From the IMG/VR virus record IMGVR_UViG_3300046780_000088, positions 1 to 64,000 of that record: DNA of 64,000 nt. One strand, 5' to 3'. Positions 32,130 to 39,369 of the stretch are shown here, one piece after another. The DNA comes from a virus. The notes beneath the pieces were generated by a model, which saw nothing but the letters and a program-made list of their open reading frames with translations, did not search any database and was not told where the DNA came from. How positions within the stretch are numbered: position 1 is the first letter of the stretch; each line of letters begins with the position of its first letter. The position numbers and the translations under genes are program-made.

Positions 32130-32337
32130 TACTAAAATCATCCTTTCTGGCATCAAAGAATTGAACCAAGTCAACGATAAGATCACGACCTTCATCCCGC
32201 GTTTCTGCTATCAATTCACGAAGGTCTTCAATTTCCCAAACAGATTCTTTTAATTCGTGTTCCAACTCCTGAACGCGCTCTTTCAATTCGCGCACCTTTG
32301 CATTCGCCTTATCGAGCGGTGATTGATATTTACTCAT
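32116..32337 (-). CDS. coiled-coil protein, 73 aa
   Basis: Residues 8-50 form a clear heptad coiled coil (VRELKERVQELEHELKE). Acidic C-terminus. Function unknown. Confidence 0.64.
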   Translation of the reverse strand: MSKYQSPLDKANAKVRELKERVQELEHELKESVWEIEDLRELIAETRDEGRDLIVDLVQFFDARKDDFSNDET

Positions 32338-32632
32338 GTTGCGTTACCATGCCACCAAGATTTTTAATCACGGCAGCTTCAATCGAAGCTTCAAGTTGAT
32401 CGAAGTTGCCAAGATTTTCACGATGCAACATCACCTGTGTAAAATTCTCGTACGTCATATCATCCATGTAGCGATCAACTGCAAGCAAGAATTCGAGTTC
32501 CTTGTCGGGAAGAGCAGTACGCGCGGTTTTTAAGTTTTGAAATTCTTCGTCTGCCTGTTCGTCGGTTTGTGAGGCGGCAAGCTTCAACAAATACGCATCG
32601 AATGCTGAGACAAATGTTTTGATGCTTTCCAT
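32330..32632 (-). CDS. helical protein, 100 aa
   Basis: After CAGGAGAAATTA. All-helical with LAASQTDEQADEEFQNLKTA and a MLHRENLGNFDQLE end. No motif recognised. Confidence 0.63.
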   Translation of the reverse strand: MESIKTFVSAFDAYLLKLAASQTDEQADEEFQNLKTARTALPDKELEFLLAVDRYMDDMTYENFTQVMLHRENLGNFDQLEASIEAAVIKNLGGMVTQHE

Positions 32633-32646
32633 TAATTTCTCCTGTT

Positions 32647-32937
32647 TTATCGTTCGTGATGTTCGTATCTGTTCCGCAATTCTTCGATTTTCAAAGCTAC
32701 ACACTCTTCGAGTGAATGACCGAGTGAATCAGCCATGAACAAAGCATAGACATACACGTCTGCCAGTTCCTTCATAACATCGACCGTCAAAACTTTGTCG
32801 CCGCGCCATTCTTTCTTGACGAAGTTCGCCAACTCTCCTGCCTCTCCGCACAATGCAAGCGAGCAATACCGCGACCACATTATCGGTGTGAAGTTAGCGT
32901 TCTTCTGCATAGACAGCAATTCTTTATCGTACTTCAT
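32647..32937 (-). CDS. MazG-like nucleotide pyrophosphohydrolase
   Basis: 96 residues matching the compact all-alpha NTP-PPase fold: ALCGEAGELANFVKKEWRG with the metal-binding E-x2-E, then ELADVYVYALFMAD and CVALKIEELRNR. It would hydrolyse (d)NTPs, house-cleaning or altering nucleotide alarmone pools. ATGA overlap with the next gene. Confidence 0.82.
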   Translation of the reverse strand: MKYDKELLSMQKNANFTPIMWSRYCSLALCGEAGELANFVKKEWRGDKVLTVDVMKELADVYVYALFMADSLGHSLEECVALKIEELRNRYEHHER

Positions 32938-33095
32938 GCTGTCACCTTCGCGTGCAGTTTGTTACGCGCAGCACGTTTCTTACGCTTCGCTGCTGCTGCA
33001 TCTTTTACTGCAACAGCGGTAAGGTTGCGCTTTGTGAGTGCTGAAGTGATCTTCTGATCAAGCAACGCTTTTTCGAGTTCTGTCTGTGCTGTCAT
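32934..33095 (-). CDS. small Lys/Ala-rich protein, 53 aa
   Basis: MTAQTELEKALLDQKI, then a strongly basic AAAAKRKKRAARNKLH. ATGA overlaps on both sides. Probably nucleic-acid binding; composition only. Confidence 0.62.
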   Translation of the reverse strand: MTAQTELEKALLDQKITSALTKRNLTAVAVKDAAAAKRKKRAARNKLHAKVTA

Positions 33096-33385
33096 TGTGG
33101 TGTTCCCGATCCCGGAGCAGTCATCTTGCCGAGTGTATTTTGCGCGAGTTCGTTTGCTGCTTGTTCAGCTTTCGCTTTCGCTGCTTGAATATCTGCTTCC
33201 ATTGCAGCGCCAATATATCTACCGACCACTTGCCCCGCCTCATTAGCATACTCCAACGGCATCTTGCCATCCGCTGCAATACGCGACAACAGGAGAATAC
33301 CAGCACGTCCGGTTGTTACGACAAGTTGCAAATTGACCAGCATCTTGTCGTATTCAGGAGTCGGTAACTTTTGTTGTTCAGCCAT
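33092..33385 (-). CDS. helical protein, 97 aa
   Basis: Begins MAEQQKLPTPEYDKM after GAAAGGAAAAAG. Contains LSRIAADGKMPLEYANEAG and an Ala/Lys-rich helical tail. Function unknown. Confidence 0.63.
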   Translation of the reverse strand: MAEQQKLPTPEYDKMLVNLQLVVTTGRAGILLLSRIAADGKMPLEYANEAGQVVGRYIGAAMEADIQAAKAKAEQAANELAQNTLGKMTAPGSGTPQ

Positions 33386-33731
33386 TCTTTTTCCTTTCAG
33401 CTTTTCGCTTCTCAAGTGATTCGCCAATTTCGGCAAGCAATTTGTTACGGGCCTTGTCCCACGCTGGCGAAGCAACCTTAACCAGTAACGCGAACATGAC
33501 CAACTTGTCGTATGCTTCGAGCTTTCTTTGGGTTTCATAGATTGCCGCATTCTTTGCGTTGCGCACTGCGCATTCTTGCCGCCATCTTTCTTCGCGCTCT
33601 GCTTGACGGCGAGCTACAGCAGCATCGTTGTGAACACCGCATTTGTCAGACGGAGCAAGAGCATCGTTCTGACATTGCCGAGTGCGACCCCAATCGCCAT
33701 ACGGAAGTCGTACAACACATTTAGATGACAC
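33378..33731 (-). CDS. basic coiled-coil protein, 117 aa, GTG start
   Basis: GTG start after GGAGAGAGAAC. N-terminal Cys/His cluster (CVVRLPYGDWG, CQNDALAPSDKCGVHND) may bind zinc; then a long Arg/Glu helix (AERE, ERWRQECAVRN). Overlaps the upstream small gene by 11 nt. Confidence 0.62.
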   Translation of the reverse strand: MSSKCVVRLPYGDWGRTRQCQNDALAPSDKCGVHNDAAVARRQAEREERWRQECAVRNAKNAAIYETQRKLEAYDKLVMFALLVKVASPAWDKARNKLLAEIGESLEKRKAERKKNG

Positions 33732-33888
33732 GTTCTCTCTCCAAGAGAATATTGCGCCAGATTGCAAGATCGGCAGCAGCGAGGCGATGCTTTTCTTCGC
33801 TCTCATCACGCCAACGATTTTCTTCAACTTCGTAGTGAGCCACCAACACCTTCAAATCGGCGATGCTCAAGAATGGATTTGTGTTCAT
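33721..33888 (-). CDS. small helical protein, 55 aa
   Basis: MNTNPFLSIADLKVLVAHYE, then charged helices. Stop codon of the upstream neighbour overlaps as ATGA. A shape often seen for small phage proteins. Confidence 0.6.
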   Translation of the reverse strand: MNTNPFLSIADLKVLVAHYEVEENRWRDESEEKHRLAAADLAIWRNILLERERVI

Positions 33889-34223
33889 GCTTGCACTTCT
33901 GCACGAAGCTTTGCTATCACCTTTGCAAGCGCACCTTCACCATAGTCACGGTCGAACAAACCCGAATTGACTTCATCGTTTGTGATGTCAACTTTCATAC
34001 AGCGACCGTTGAGATAATCAAAATACAAATTATTCCGTTTTCTTGCAACACCGCCAGCAAAAACATAATCACGGTCGAATTCCTCACCAAGAATTTTCTT
34101 GGCTTCATCTTCAGTCATGTCACCGCGAGTCGCGCGCAAAAATCCCATGCCCATCGGTTGCGCATGGTTGTAAATTGCCGCAAGCACTTTGTGCTTCGGG
34201 AGTCCACTGATGTCAACTTTCAT
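33885..34223 (-). CDS. uncharacterised 112-aa protein
   Basis: MKVDISGLPKHKVLAAIYNHA at the start, then GMGFLRATRGDMTEDEAKKIL and a FDYLNGRCMKVDITND segment, a pattern found in many phages. First coding sequence upstream of the RNA cluster. Confidence 0.7.
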   Translation of the reverse strand: MKVDISGLPKHKVLAAIYNHAQPMGMGFLRATRGDMTEDEAKKILGEEFDRDYVFAGGVARKRNNLYFDYLNGRCMKVDITNDEVNSGLFDRDYGEGALAKVIAKLRAEVQA

Positions 34224-34257
34224 TTCTCTTTCCACCTTTCTTATCAAAAATCATTTC

Positions 34258-34331
34258 TGGCGGGACGTAAGGGATTCGAACCCATATCTGACGGATAGAC
34301 AATCCGTTGCATCCCGATCTGCCAACGCCCC
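34258..34331 (-). tRNA. tRNA-Asp (anticodon GTC)
   Basis: Acceptor GGGGCGT/ACGTCCC, anticodon stem ACGGA/TCCGT with loop TTGTCTA, T-loop TTCGAAT, discriminator G (an Asp identity element), CCA encoded. U33 present. Confidence 0.92.
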
Positions 34332-34342
34332 AAAATAAAATC

Positions 34343-34377
34343 GCTCGGTACAGGCATCACTGTATCTGGCCCCGAGC
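34343..34377 (-). ncRNA. structured spacer between tRNA-fMet and tRNA-Asp
   Basis: GCTCGG/CCGAGC closes an inner TACAG/CTGTA hairpin, followed on the minus strand by ATTTTATTTT. A further CATCGTC/GACGATG hairpin lies upstream (34383-34401). Similar in layout to the spacers in the first tRNA cluster. Confidence 0.35.
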
Positions 34378-34409
34378 TTGCATCGTCTTTGTGACGATGG
34401 ATGCAGCGA

Positions 34410-34484
34410 TGGTAGCGGGTGTGCGATTCGAACGCACGATCTTCAGGTTATGGGCCTGACGAGTTACCACTTCTCCAACCCGCA
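34410..34484 (-). tRNA. initiator tRNA-fMet (anticodon CAT), C33
   Basis: Has two initiator hallmarks: bases 1 and 72 do not pair (T and T), and the D-stem carries an A11-T24 pair. Anticodon stem TCAGG/CCTGA with loop CCCATAA, so C33. T-loop TTCGAAT, CCA encoded. The D-arm and variable region closely follow bacterial tRNA-fMet. Confidence 0.85.
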
Positions 34485-34506
34485 TTCGATTCCTTCGGCG
34501 GTTAAA

Positions 34507-34586
34507 TCCCCGGATCGGGGGTCCGCCGTCGCCGACCCAAGACGCTTTAGCGACTCGCGCCGGGGAGTCCATGTGTTGCAACACAT
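34507..34586 (-). other. structured end of the tmRNA coding piece or separate RNA
   Basis: TCCCCGG/CCGGGGA (34507-34513, 34560-34566) encloses smaller stems (CGCT/AGCG, GGGTC/GACCC), giving a three-way layout. A perfect 16-bp palindrome ATGTGTTG/CAACACAT follows at 34571-34586. It lies between the tmRNA tag region and the initiator tRNA. Confidence 0.35.
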
Positions 34587-34808
34587 TCGCTCCTAAGCTT
34601 TCTTCCGGTTCCGCACAGCACAGGTTATGTGCTTTCGGTTCTGTTGCCACGCTCACCGGATCGCGCCGCGTATTGTTGGACCGATTAGGCCGCGATACGC
34701 TGGTCGTACATTTCGTCATTCGCAGTTATGCGCTGGCTCAGTTATTACGCGACTGTGCGCGTGTTGTCATCGTCTGCTATCTCGCCACGTCGAAACCTGT
34801 GCGACCCC
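34587..34808 (-). ncRNA. ssrA: tmRNA coding piece (5' half of a permuted two-piece tmRNA)
   Basis: Minus strand starts GGGGTCG (34808-34802), which pairs with CGACTCC of the acceptor piece. Next comes GGTTTCGA, the tmRNA D-loop signature, then CGTGGCG, which can pair with CGTTGCG just before the acceptor-piece T-arm (helix P2). Five bases later a GCA resume codon opens a short frame. The gene order (3' half first, then 5' half) is the circularly permuted arrangement known from alphaproteobacteria and some others. The left boundary is uncertain. Confidence 0.8.
34742..34777 (-). CDS. tmRNA proteolysis-tag reading frame
   Basis: From the presumed resume codon GCA: A-D-D-D-N-T-R-T-V-A followed by two TAA stops. 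An acidic/Asn start, a hydrophobic V-A end and tandem stops all fit tmRNA tags. Ten encoded residues is at the short end of known tags. Confidence 0.72.
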
Positions 34809-34880
34809 GCCGCGCGACACTTTGTTACCCGCATATTATTGCGCCCAACATTCACGGATGAACTATGGGAAAATGCCGCT

Positions 34881-34960
34881 CGGTGGAGTCGTCGGGAATT
34901 GAACCCGAGTCCGCAACGCCTTCACTTCCGAGTCTGCGGTCTTAATCACCGCCACAACAA
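34881..34960 (-). ncRNA. ssrA: tmRNA acceptor piece (3' half of the permuted tmRNA)
   Basis: Minus strand contains a hairpin GCGGT-GATTAAG-ACCGC, then GCGGACTCGGG, T-loop TTCAATT, CCCGA, and CGACTCC-A-CC. This is very close to the 3' end of proteobacterial ssrA, but T-stem and acceptor differ by paired changes, so it looks functional rather than an attachment-site remnant. The encoded end is ACCG, so the terminal A must be added. It is transcribed first from promoter C, then about 73 nt of spacer, then the coding piece. Confidence 0.8.
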
Positions 34961-34975
34961 TTCTTCGAACGACAA

Positions 34976-35017
34976 GGGTTTCCCCAAGGGTAGACACCAA
35001 AACCTGCAAAAAGTTCC
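34976..35017 (-). promoter_or_regulatory. ECF-type promoter element, copy C (drives tmRNA/tRNA cluster)
   Basis: Minus strand GGAACTT, 15 nt, GTCTACCC, CTTGGGGAAACCC. It begins just after the TAA of the 35019 gene and reads into tmRNA, tRNA-fMet and tRNA-Asp. Confidence 0.72.
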
Positions 35018-35018
35018 G

Positions 35019-35342
35019 TTAATCGATTAACCCGTTGATCTGGTTAAGATAATGCGCGACCACTTCGCCAGCTTCTTCCCATGTCGGTTTGTGATTAAAG
35101 TACGCCACTGGTTGCTCCTGAAAATATCTCCGACGCGCAACTGTCCGACCACGCTTGCGAATGAACTCATCTTTGATCGAGCAGACTGCAACCGTTGCTC
35201 CCCAATTTTGTGCCGTTGTTTGAAACGGATTTGGTGGAGTAGCATTGCGCGCAAAGAACGTCGCGCCACGATACTTGTTGAACGGATCGTTGATCGGAAA
35301 ATGGTGATAGATTTCTTCGTGCGTTGTACTTCTGTGATTCAT
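35019..35342 (-). CDS. uncharacterised 107-aa protein
   Basis: AGGAGCAACAATC precedes the ATG. Contains GATFFARNATPPNPF and a WEEAGEVVAHYLNQI helix. Its stop is followed at once by promoter C. Function unknown. Confidence 0.66.
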   Translation of the reverse strand: MNHRSTTHEEIYHHFPINDPFNKYRGATFFARNATPPNPFQTTAQNWGATVAVCSIKDEFIRKRGRTVARRRYFQEQPVAYFNHKPTWEEAGEVVAHYLNQINGLID

Positions 35343-35602
35343 GATTGTTGCTCCTGATCCTGTTGTTGAATGTGATGTCTCGCGTTCTGCCGTGCAGTAC
35401 CACGCGGCACCTTCATCACCTTCTTTGTTTCCTGTCGTTTCTTTTCGCGTGCAATGTTGCGTGCTTTGTTAGCGATGCTGCGATTCATCTGATTGCCATC
35501 GCTAGGACTCGTTCCCTTTGCTCCGGTCTTCTTAACCTTCGTTGCCTTCTTCTCTTCCTTCTTTGTGTCTTTGTCAATCTTGTTCGAACGATCTTCGCTC
35601 AT
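35339..35602 (-). CDS. highly basic Lys-rich protein, 87 aa
   Basis: Low-complexity KKEEKKATKVKKTG and IANKARNIAREKKRQE. Probably disordered and nucleic-acid binding. ATGA overlap with the next gene. Confidence 0.6.
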   Translation of the reverse strand: MSEDRSNKIDKDTKKEEKKATKVKKTGAKGTSPSDGNQMNRSIANKARNIAREKKRQETKKVMKVPRGTARQNARHHIQQQDQEQQS

Positions 35603-35604
35603 AT

Positions 35605-35736
35605 TCAATTGTCCACGTTGTGAATAATAACTTCAGGTACTACTTCGTCACGCTCCGGGTGACAACGGCATTCCAATCCAATCAATCTGTGAGGCATACC
35701 AAATAACGGATACACATGCACATCATCTTGGTTCAA
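35605..35736 (-). CDS. small phage protein with HVYP...HPERD motif
   Basis: The recognisable part is DDVHVYPLFGMPHRLIG followed by LECRCHPERDEVVPEV, a pattern seen in many phages (Cys/His pair may bind metal). No ATG fits; TTG at 35736 just after GGAG is chosen, GTG at 35721 is an alternative. Confidence 0.55.
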   Translation of the reverse strand: MNQDDVHVYPLFGMPHRLIGLECRCHPERDEVVPEVIIHNVDN

Positions 35737-35887
35737 CTCCAAATTCTCGCATGATGACTTTTGTGATTTCTTCGAATTCAATTTTCCATCCTTCCGGTTT
35801 ATCACCGATATATTGCAAATTTCCAACGATTAGCTCTGCTGCATTTTTAGAGCGCTCTCGAATTTCATCTTCACTCATTATCTTCAT
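35723..35887 (-). CDS. small helical protein, 54 aa
   Basis: MKIMSEDEIRERSKNAAE start; ATGA overlap with the metallopeptidase gene. Residues 20-45 are mixed helix. Function unknown. Confidence 0.6.
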   Translation of the reverse strand: MKIMSEDEIRERSKNAAELIVGNLQYIGDKPEGWKIEFEEITKVIMREFGVEPR

Positions 35888-36270
35888 GACGCTACCACCA
35901 ATCCAAATTCCCTCATTGACGCTCGAACATTCACCCAACCATCGAAGCGTTCGAGCAATCGAGCGTACAGCGCACAGAAATTGCCATGATGACCCACCTG
36001 TCCCAATGCATGTGTGAGTTCATGTAACGTATACCAAGGCGACCGAAAACATTCTGGCAGATAGATTAAATGATACTTGTCATTATAGAATCCGGCACCG
36101 CCAACTGTTCGAGTAGTTCTGACTTTCGGTGCTGATCCTTTCGCACGCATATTGCTCCACACGTTTCTCGCCAAATCATTACACTCTGTGAGCGAAAGAT
36201 ATGGACATTGCATTCCTACCAATACACACCCTTCCCATGCGTAGAGCTTTGCCCGTTGGAAATCTCTCAT
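35884..36270 (-). CDS. zinc metallopeptidase-like protein (HExxH)
   Basis: 128 residues with HELTHALG at 83-90 and a third ligand candidate in the following HHGNFCALYARLL segment, typical of compact zincins such as SprT-like folds. The upstream YHLIYLPECFRSPWYTLHE layout also fits. Substrate unknown. ATGA overlap with the RNA ligase gene. Confidence 0.75.
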   Translation of the reverse strand: MRDFQRAKLYAWEGCVLVGMQCPYLSLTECNDLARNVWSNMRAKGSAPKVRTTRTVGGAGFYNDKYHLIYLPECFRSPWYTLHELTHALGQVGHHGNFCALYARLLERFDGWVNVRASMREFGLVVAS

Positions 36271-36869
36271 TCTACTTTCCCTTTCGGAACTTCATCGTTC
36301 TTTATCGTCTTCTTGAATCCGATGTTTGCCGCGTGATGCCATATCACGATGCCTTCAGGGTTCATGAATCCGGGCGCTGCTTTACTGCCATGTTGTTCGA
36401 GTTCAGCTAACGACATTCGAACCCAATCAGTTGTGAATGGACCTTGATACACGACCGGCACAACGTCGCAACATGCAGGACGTACATCCTGCCATCTGTG
36501 AGTATTGAACAGCGCGAAGCGCCTGTGATCGAGTCCGTATCCGCGTTGAATACCGCGCCCATACCACTCGCCAAAGTGTGAGCCATGTCCAAGGTCTGCC
36601 AATTCTGCCGCGTGATTAGCAACCCAAAGAGCAAACCCAAAGTTGTCGTCTTGCGTACCAATCCATCGCGTGCGCGATCCTGCACGAATGAAATGTGTGA
36701 CGCCATCAATCAACACTTGATTGTCGTACTTGATGTCGTATGCCTCGTCACCTGACACTAGCAACCGTGAATCTCGAATGCTTACTTGCGCATTCGTGCC
36801 ATCGATCTTTTCTGTGATCGTACAGTCACGCGACAGTCGCGGCATCTTGGGAAACTCAACGAATTCCAT
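36267..36869 (-). CDS. RNA ligase, Rnl2-like nucleotidyltransferase
   Basis: 200 residues after AGGAGAAAGA. Motifs in order: EKIDGTN with nucleophile Lys 21, GEWYGRG at 100-106 (motif IIIa), PEGIVIW at 171-177 (motif IV), FKKTIK at 185-190 (motif V). It joins 3'-OH and 5'-phosphate RNA ends with ATP. With RtcB it would give the phage two chemically different RNA sealing routes. Slightly shorter than T4 Rnl2, lacking a distinct C-terminal domain. Confidence 0.85.
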   Translation of the reverse strand: MEFVEFPKMPRLSRDCTITEKIDGTNAQVSIRDSRLLVSGDEAYDIKYDNQVLIDGVTHFIRAGSRTRWIGTQDDNFGFALWVANHAAELADLGHGSHFGEWYGRGIQRGYGLDHRRFALFNTHRWQDVRPACCDVVPVVYQGPFTTDWVRMSLAELEQHGSKAAPGFMNPEGIVIWHHAANIGFKKTIKNDEVPKGKVE

Positions 36870-37047
36870 TCTTTCTCCTATCACGTTTTGTGAGTACAGC
36901 AAACATTTCGTTGCATACGTCAGTACCGTGTTCCTTTTCGAACTTCGCTATATCGCACCGAGCTTCAATACGATCCATTTGCCTCAATGACGACAGTTTG
37001 TTTGTGAGTCTGTCAAACCTATCAAGCATTGATCTGGTATAGCTCAT
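36856..37047 (-). CDS. small helical protein, 63 aa
   Basis: MSYTRSMLDRFDRLTNKLSS after GGGGGAGAGAC. Basic helix with two Cys. Overlaps the ligase start by 14 nt. Function unknown. Confidence 0.62.
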   Translation of the reverse strand: MSYTRSMLDRFDRLTNKLSSLRQMDRIEARCDIAKFEKEHGTDVCNEMFAVLTKRDRRKNGIR

Positions 37048-37343
37048 TGTAATGTCTCTCCCCCACGTTGAATGTCTCCTGCTTGGCACTTCAACAACTC
37101 GTACGTTGAATCTTTGCCGACGAAACCCCACTTGATACCAGCGCACCCTTGCTCGGTAGCACGCGCAAATCCAAGCAGGATTAGTGAGCCACCATTCGTC
37201 GCCAGCGTCAATTGATAACCTGACGGCAGTGCAACGAGTGAGCAAAACTTAGCGCGAGGGTCAATCGGTTGCGGCAGCAAATCCAGTATGCCTTCTGTTG
37301 CATTCTCAATCTCAATCAACCATCCTTCAATCATTTCCTTCAT
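37044..37343 (-). CDS. uncharacterised 99-aa protein
   Basis: N-terminal amphipathic helix (MKEMIEGWLIEIENATEGILDLL), then a beta-rich part (GYQLTLATNGGSLILLGFAR). ATGA overlaps on both ends. Confidence 0.63.
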   Translation of the reverse strand: MKEMIEGWLIEIENATEGILDLLPQPIDPRAKFCSLVALPSGYQLTLATNGGSLILLGFARATEQGCAGIKWGFVGKDSTYELLKCQAGDIQRGGETLQ

Positions 37344-38785
37344 TGCATCCGCTCCAAGTGTCGCAACGTTTCAATCGATACATCGCTCTTTGATTCCAGC
37401 GTGTCCAATATATGCCTGTCAATCGGTGCATCACGGCAGATGATGTCATAGTACGTTACCGACTTCGTCTGACCGCCACGGTGCGACCTGTCTTCTGATT
37501 GAATGCGATCCTCAAGACTGAAATTGTTTGTGAAGTAAATCACATGCGATGCTCGATTCAATGTGATCGACAATCCACCAGCATGTTGATTGCCTACGAA
37601 GATTCGTTTCTCGCCAGCTTCGAATGCAGCAACGTTTGCTCCCCGTTCATCCTTCTTGGTATCTCCAATGTACGTTACGATGTTTCCTTCATACATCTTG
37701 GCAATTCGCTCTGTGTCTTCTGTGAACCGCGACCAGATGATGATGCTTTCGTCTTCCGGTATATCTTCAATCAGTTCCTTCAGCGTATCGAATCTGTTAG
37801 TCGGTATCGGCGGCAGATCAGGCAGATGCCCGGACAACAATTGCTGCAATCGCATGAAGCTTGTGAGCTTCGATACAGTAGCAATGCGATTATCCTTCAA
37901 TACGATCTGCAAATCCTCATCGAGTCGGTGATAGATATTCTTTTGCTCTGGTGTCATCACGCAAAACACACGCTCGAACACCTTCGGCGGAAGATCGAGG
38001 CAATCAACCTTCTTTACATGGTACGAGTATGGAGCGATCAATGCAGCGAGCTTATCAAGGTTCTTGAACTTTGGTCTGCCTGTCTCTTTGTCACGCGCAA
38101 GAATCTGCGGTTGAAACCTGTCGCGCCCTGTTATGTTCTTGACCTGTTTGTGAGACAACAGATCGCAATATTCTGCGGTGAAAGCATATTTGCTGCATCC
38201 AAGAATCGACTCATCCAAGAATGTAAACTGTGAGTACACGTCAACCGGGTTTTGCGTGATCGGAGTGCCGGTCGCTATCCGACGAACCTTCGCCAACTTC
38301 CCAAGCTTGATCATCCGCTTCGTACGAATTGCTCCTGTTGACTTGATGCGACTTGATTCATCGATAGCAAGATATGAATCGACGCACATCAAAACCTTCT
38401 TCAACATCGCTTCGCCTTTGGCAGTCTGCACCGCGTCGATGTTCATCAGGAATACGCGCATCCCATCTTTGTGAGCCATGAATTCGTCGTACTTCTTCTT
38501 CCACTTCTTCGTTTCTGTTTTTCCTGAATGCCACGCCAGAATTTTACCGTTGACATATTCAGGAAACCACTTCGGCAATTCCACTTCTTCCCAATTGATG
38601 TGAGCAGACATCGGCCCAACAACAACGAGGCATTGAATTTTCCCGTTTCCATATAGCTCGACAGATTCATCAATGACGATCTTGGTCTTGCCTGTTCCCG
38701 GCTCACACAGGAATGCGAAAGCAACTGCACCGCGCGCTTTGTCACGCGCTATCTTCTGATGCCCCCAATCGACGCTCTTTACCAT
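37340..38785 (-). CDS. SNF2-family DNA helicase/ATPase
   Basis: 481 residues. Helicase motifs in order: EPGTGKT (I), SAHINWEEV (Ia region), AIDESS (II, a DEAH variant), RIATGTPITQ (III), IIWSRFTED (IV), NQHAGGLSITLNRASHVIYF (V) and EDRSHRGGQTK (VI). Compact phage SNF2 enzymes of this size are linked to replication or recombination. Start ATG overlaps the stop of the tiny membrane gene. Confidence 0.88.
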   Translation of the reverse strand: MVKSVDWGHQKIARDKARGAVAFAFLCEPGTGKTKIVIDESVELYGNGKIQCLVVVGPMSAHINWEEVELPKWFPEYVNGKILAWHSGKTETKKWKKKYDEFMAHKDGMRVFLMNIDAVQTAKGEAMLKKVLMCVDSYLAIDESSRIKSTGAIRTKRMIKLGKLAKVRRIATGTPITQNPVDVYSQFTFLDESILGCSKYAFTAEYCDLLSHKQVKNITGRDRFQPQILARDKETGRPKFKNLDKLAALIAPYSYHVKKVDCLDLPPKVFERVFCVMTPEQKNIYHRLDEDLQIVLKDNRIATVSKLTSFMRLQQLLSGHLPDLPPIPTNRFDTLKELIEDIPEDESIIIWSRFTEDTERIAKMYEGNIVTYIGDTKKDERGANVAAFEAGEKRIFVGNQHAGGLSITLNRASHVIYFTNNFSLEDRIQSEDRSHRGGQTKSVTYYDIICRDAPIDRHILDTLESKSDVSIETLRHLERMQ

Positions 38786-38877
38786 AACGGAATTCCATCC
38801 CACAACATGCAGAACACAAAGAATCCACCTATACCAATAAAAGCAAGTCCTAGCAGCTTGATCAGATCATTCATCAT
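38779..38877 (-). CDS. tiny single-TM peptide, 32 aa
   Basis: MMNDLIKLLGLAFIGIGGFFV and a short tail (CMLWDGIPLW). Starts inside the 3' end of the upstream gene; its stop overlaps the helicase start. Same type as the peptides at 13-14 kb. Confidence 0.55.
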   Translation of the reverse strand: MMNDLIKLLGLAFIGIGGFFVFCMLWDGIPLW

Positions 38878-39076
38878 CTTCCTCGAACATCGATTTGTGA
38901 CCCGGTCCCTTGCGATGCATAGCGAGTTCAGATGGATGCACCCAACCCGCTCCATCACCATTGTAGAAATCGACAGCGACCATCGGTGGATCAATCTTTG
39001 TGACCGTGCCATGTTCCCAATCGTCTGCACCCATGCGACAGACCTGATCACCGACGCGCAACTCTTCGATCAACAT
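38867..39076 (-). CDS. small SH3-like barrel candidate, 69 aa
   Basis: LRVGDQVCRMGADDWEHGTVTKID, then VAVDFYNGDGAGWVHPSEL. Reads as a short beta-barrel. The protein at 39370-39549 has the same plan, so the two are paralogues. Confidence 0.65.
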   Translation of the reverse strand: MLIEELRVGDQVCRMGADDWEHGTVTKIDPPMVAVDFYNGDGAGWVHPSELAMHRKGPGHKSMFEEDDE

Positions 39077-39360
39077 TACTGTTCCAATACTCGCGCCAAC
39101 TCTGTGAAGAGTGCAGCGAGTTCTGCCAGATCAGCAGCTTCAACGTACTGTGAGTTCGAAGAATCCCAATTTGAATCGCGGATGAATGCTTTGCTTCCGA
39201 AACGCAAACGAATATGTGGGCGACGATTTGGGCGTTCTTTCTGATCATCAGGTACTTGAACACTCAACACTGCATAGTGATTTCCAGTAGTGTGTTCACC
39301 GGGCACAATTTCAAATTGTTTTATTGTTGGCGGAATTTCTTTGACCAAAGCAGTTTTCAT
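39076..39360 (-). CDS. uncharacterised 94-aa protein
   Basis: AGGATCACAA precedes the ATG. VLSVQVPDDQKERPNRRPH and FGSKAFIRDS, ending in a helix (LAELAALFTELARVLEQ). TAATG overlap with the next gene. Confidence 0.63.
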   Translation of the reverse strand: MKTALVKEIPPTIKQFEIVPGEHTTGNHYAVLSVQVPDDQKERPNRRPHIRLRFGSKAFIRDSNWDSSNSQYVEAADLAELAALFTELARVLEQ

Positions 39361-39369
39361 TTGTGATCC

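Noticed and set aside
34881-34910. ssrA-type attachment site (attP)
   Set aside because: T-stem and acceptor carry paired substitutions relative to cellular ssrA, and no integrase gene is present in the window.
34881-34960. Isolated tRNA with T-arm and CCA-like end
   Set aside because: No matching 5' acceptor lies within normal tRNA distance upstream; the partner GGGGTCG is found downstream, which fits a permuted tmRNA instead.
36285-36312. A sixth ECF-type element (GGAACTT then GTCTT)
   Set aside because: Spacing and the conserved CCCTTGGGG tail are missing, and it lies inside the RNA ligase gene.
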